13,384 nt of DNA from Opitutia bacterium (GTDB taxonomy: Bacteria; Verrucomicrobiota; Verrucomicrobiae; Opitutales; UBA953): contig CANKZO010000048.1 of assembly GCA_947488485.1 (NCBI GenBank), positions 1-13,384 on the forward strand, in the 5' to 3' direction. Positions within the stretch are counted from its first letter, which is position 1; every line of letters begins with the position of its first letter. Under the pieces are notes generated by a model, which was not told the origin of the DNA, searched no databases, and saw only the letters and a list, made by a program, of their open reading frames with translations. The position numbers were made by a program, and so were the translations under genes. Below are positions 13,010 to 13,384 of this stretch, piece by piece.

Positions 13010-13046
13010 GTCCCCGTGTCACCATTACTCGTGCCCACGTGTCCCC
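13010..13046 (-). repeat. GTGACACGGGG-type dispersed repeat, copy 3
   Basis: Read on the minus strand it contains GGGGACACGTGGGCACGAG and then GGTGACACGGGGAC. It is inverted relative to 12865-12884 and lies just after the glycoside hydrolase stop, so the pair could act as a structured 3' region for either convergent gene. Confidence 0.65.
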
Positions 13047-13052
13047 TGATCC

Positions 13053-13384
13053 TCAACCTCCGGCGTCGCGGTAGATCTCGCCGAGTTTGGTGAGGGCGCC
13101 GTCCTTGAGGAGCGCGGCCTTGCCTTCCTTGGGATTGAAGTAGGCGTAACGTTCGACGAAACGCTGCCGGTCCATGGCCTTGAGCGCGCCGCGGAGGAAC
13201 TGGGCATGGCCGTTGTCATCGGCCTTGGTGAACATAGCGTTGAATTCGGTGACCCAGATCGGCCGGCGATACGTGGCGTAAAGTTCCTTGAGCCATTCTT
13301 CATAGGCCACGGGGTCGGCGCTGCGATACCAATGGGCGGTGATGAAATCGACCTTCAGCTTCTTGCGCTGGGCCTGCTCCATGA
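13053..13384 (-). CDS. Glycoside hydrolase catalytic-core protein (Glyco_hydro_cc type), 5' truncated by window edge
   Basis: The visible 109 residues match the C-terminal half of the asl1-like glycosyl hydrolase catalytic domain (Glyco_hydro_cc, the GH128 group): a strand ending KVDFITAHWY (10-19), a helix YEEWLKELYATYRRP, the strand IWVTEFN with the likely catalytic Glu46, then VERYAYFNP (about 76-84), ALLKDGALTKLGEIYRD and the stop. These enzymes typically cleave beta-glucans; substrate and export cannot be judged without the N-terminus. An ATG at 13382 is internal, because the fold needs strands upstream of it. The gene converges on the exported-protein gene across a repeat-rich spacer. 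Confidence 0.85.
   Translation of the reverse strand, partial: MEQAQRKKLKVDFITAHWYRSADPVAYEEWLKELYATYRRPIWVTEFNAMFTKADDNGHAQFLRGALKAMDRQRFVERYAYFNPKEGKAALLKDGALTKLGEIYRDAGG

Overview
The window is a high-GC (roughly 60% or more) bacterial stretch, probably from Verrucomicrobiota, perhaps Opitutales. The phylum call rests on the adjacent DUF1592-group/DUF1552 gene pair, a hallmark of Planctomycetota, Verrucomicrobiota and relatives, on the weak Shine-Dalgarno signals, and on repeat-rich intergenic spacers. The order is a guess. No rRNA, tRNA, CRISPR array, transposase or phage gene was seen.

Layout. (1) 1-2839: the 3' part of a DUF1592/1588/1585 c-type haem protein, followed 10 nt later by a Tat-exported DUF1552 protein. 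(2) 2819-3911: about 1.1 kb of repeat-rich DNA with one small gene for a GCN4-like leucine zipper. It holds a perfect 39-nt palindrome over the DUF1552 stop codon, a block bounded by inverted arrays of a 7-mer, five GGTAGGG hairpins, two terminator-like hairpins and copies of longer dispersed repeats. (3) 3912-5513, minus strand: a lipoprotein gene and a DUF805 membrane protein with a C-terminal zinc ribbon. (4) 5680-9884, plus strand: a tight five-gene run with an SPFH (YdjI-like) protein carrying three zinc ribbons, a four-helix membrane protein with a helical tail, a membrane protein with a zinc ribbon, and two tandem paralogues with a membrane anchor and a zinc ribbon. (5) 9905-11945, minus strand: a secreted protein and a six-helix membrane protein of unknown function. 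(6) 11996-12823: a probably exported protein whose 5' end looks broken and fused to the tail of an opposite-strand gene. (7) 12824-13052: a second cluster of the same intergenic repeats. (8) 13053-13384: the C-terminal part of a glycoside hydrolase that runs off the window.

The most interesting unit is the divergent DUF805/SPFH island at 4989-9884. Five of its six proteins end in CxxC-n-CxxC zinc ribbons (seven ribbons in all) on otherwise unrelated membrane or membrane-associated bodies. This suggests one membrane-associated assembly held together or recruited through shared ribbons, loosely like the SPFH/zinc-ribbon complex that recruits PspA in Bacillus. No PspA gene is visible here, so the function is inference. 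The second theme is the intergenic repeat system: hairpin modules with a constant leader and compensating arms, and longer repeats shared between two spacers 9 kb apart.
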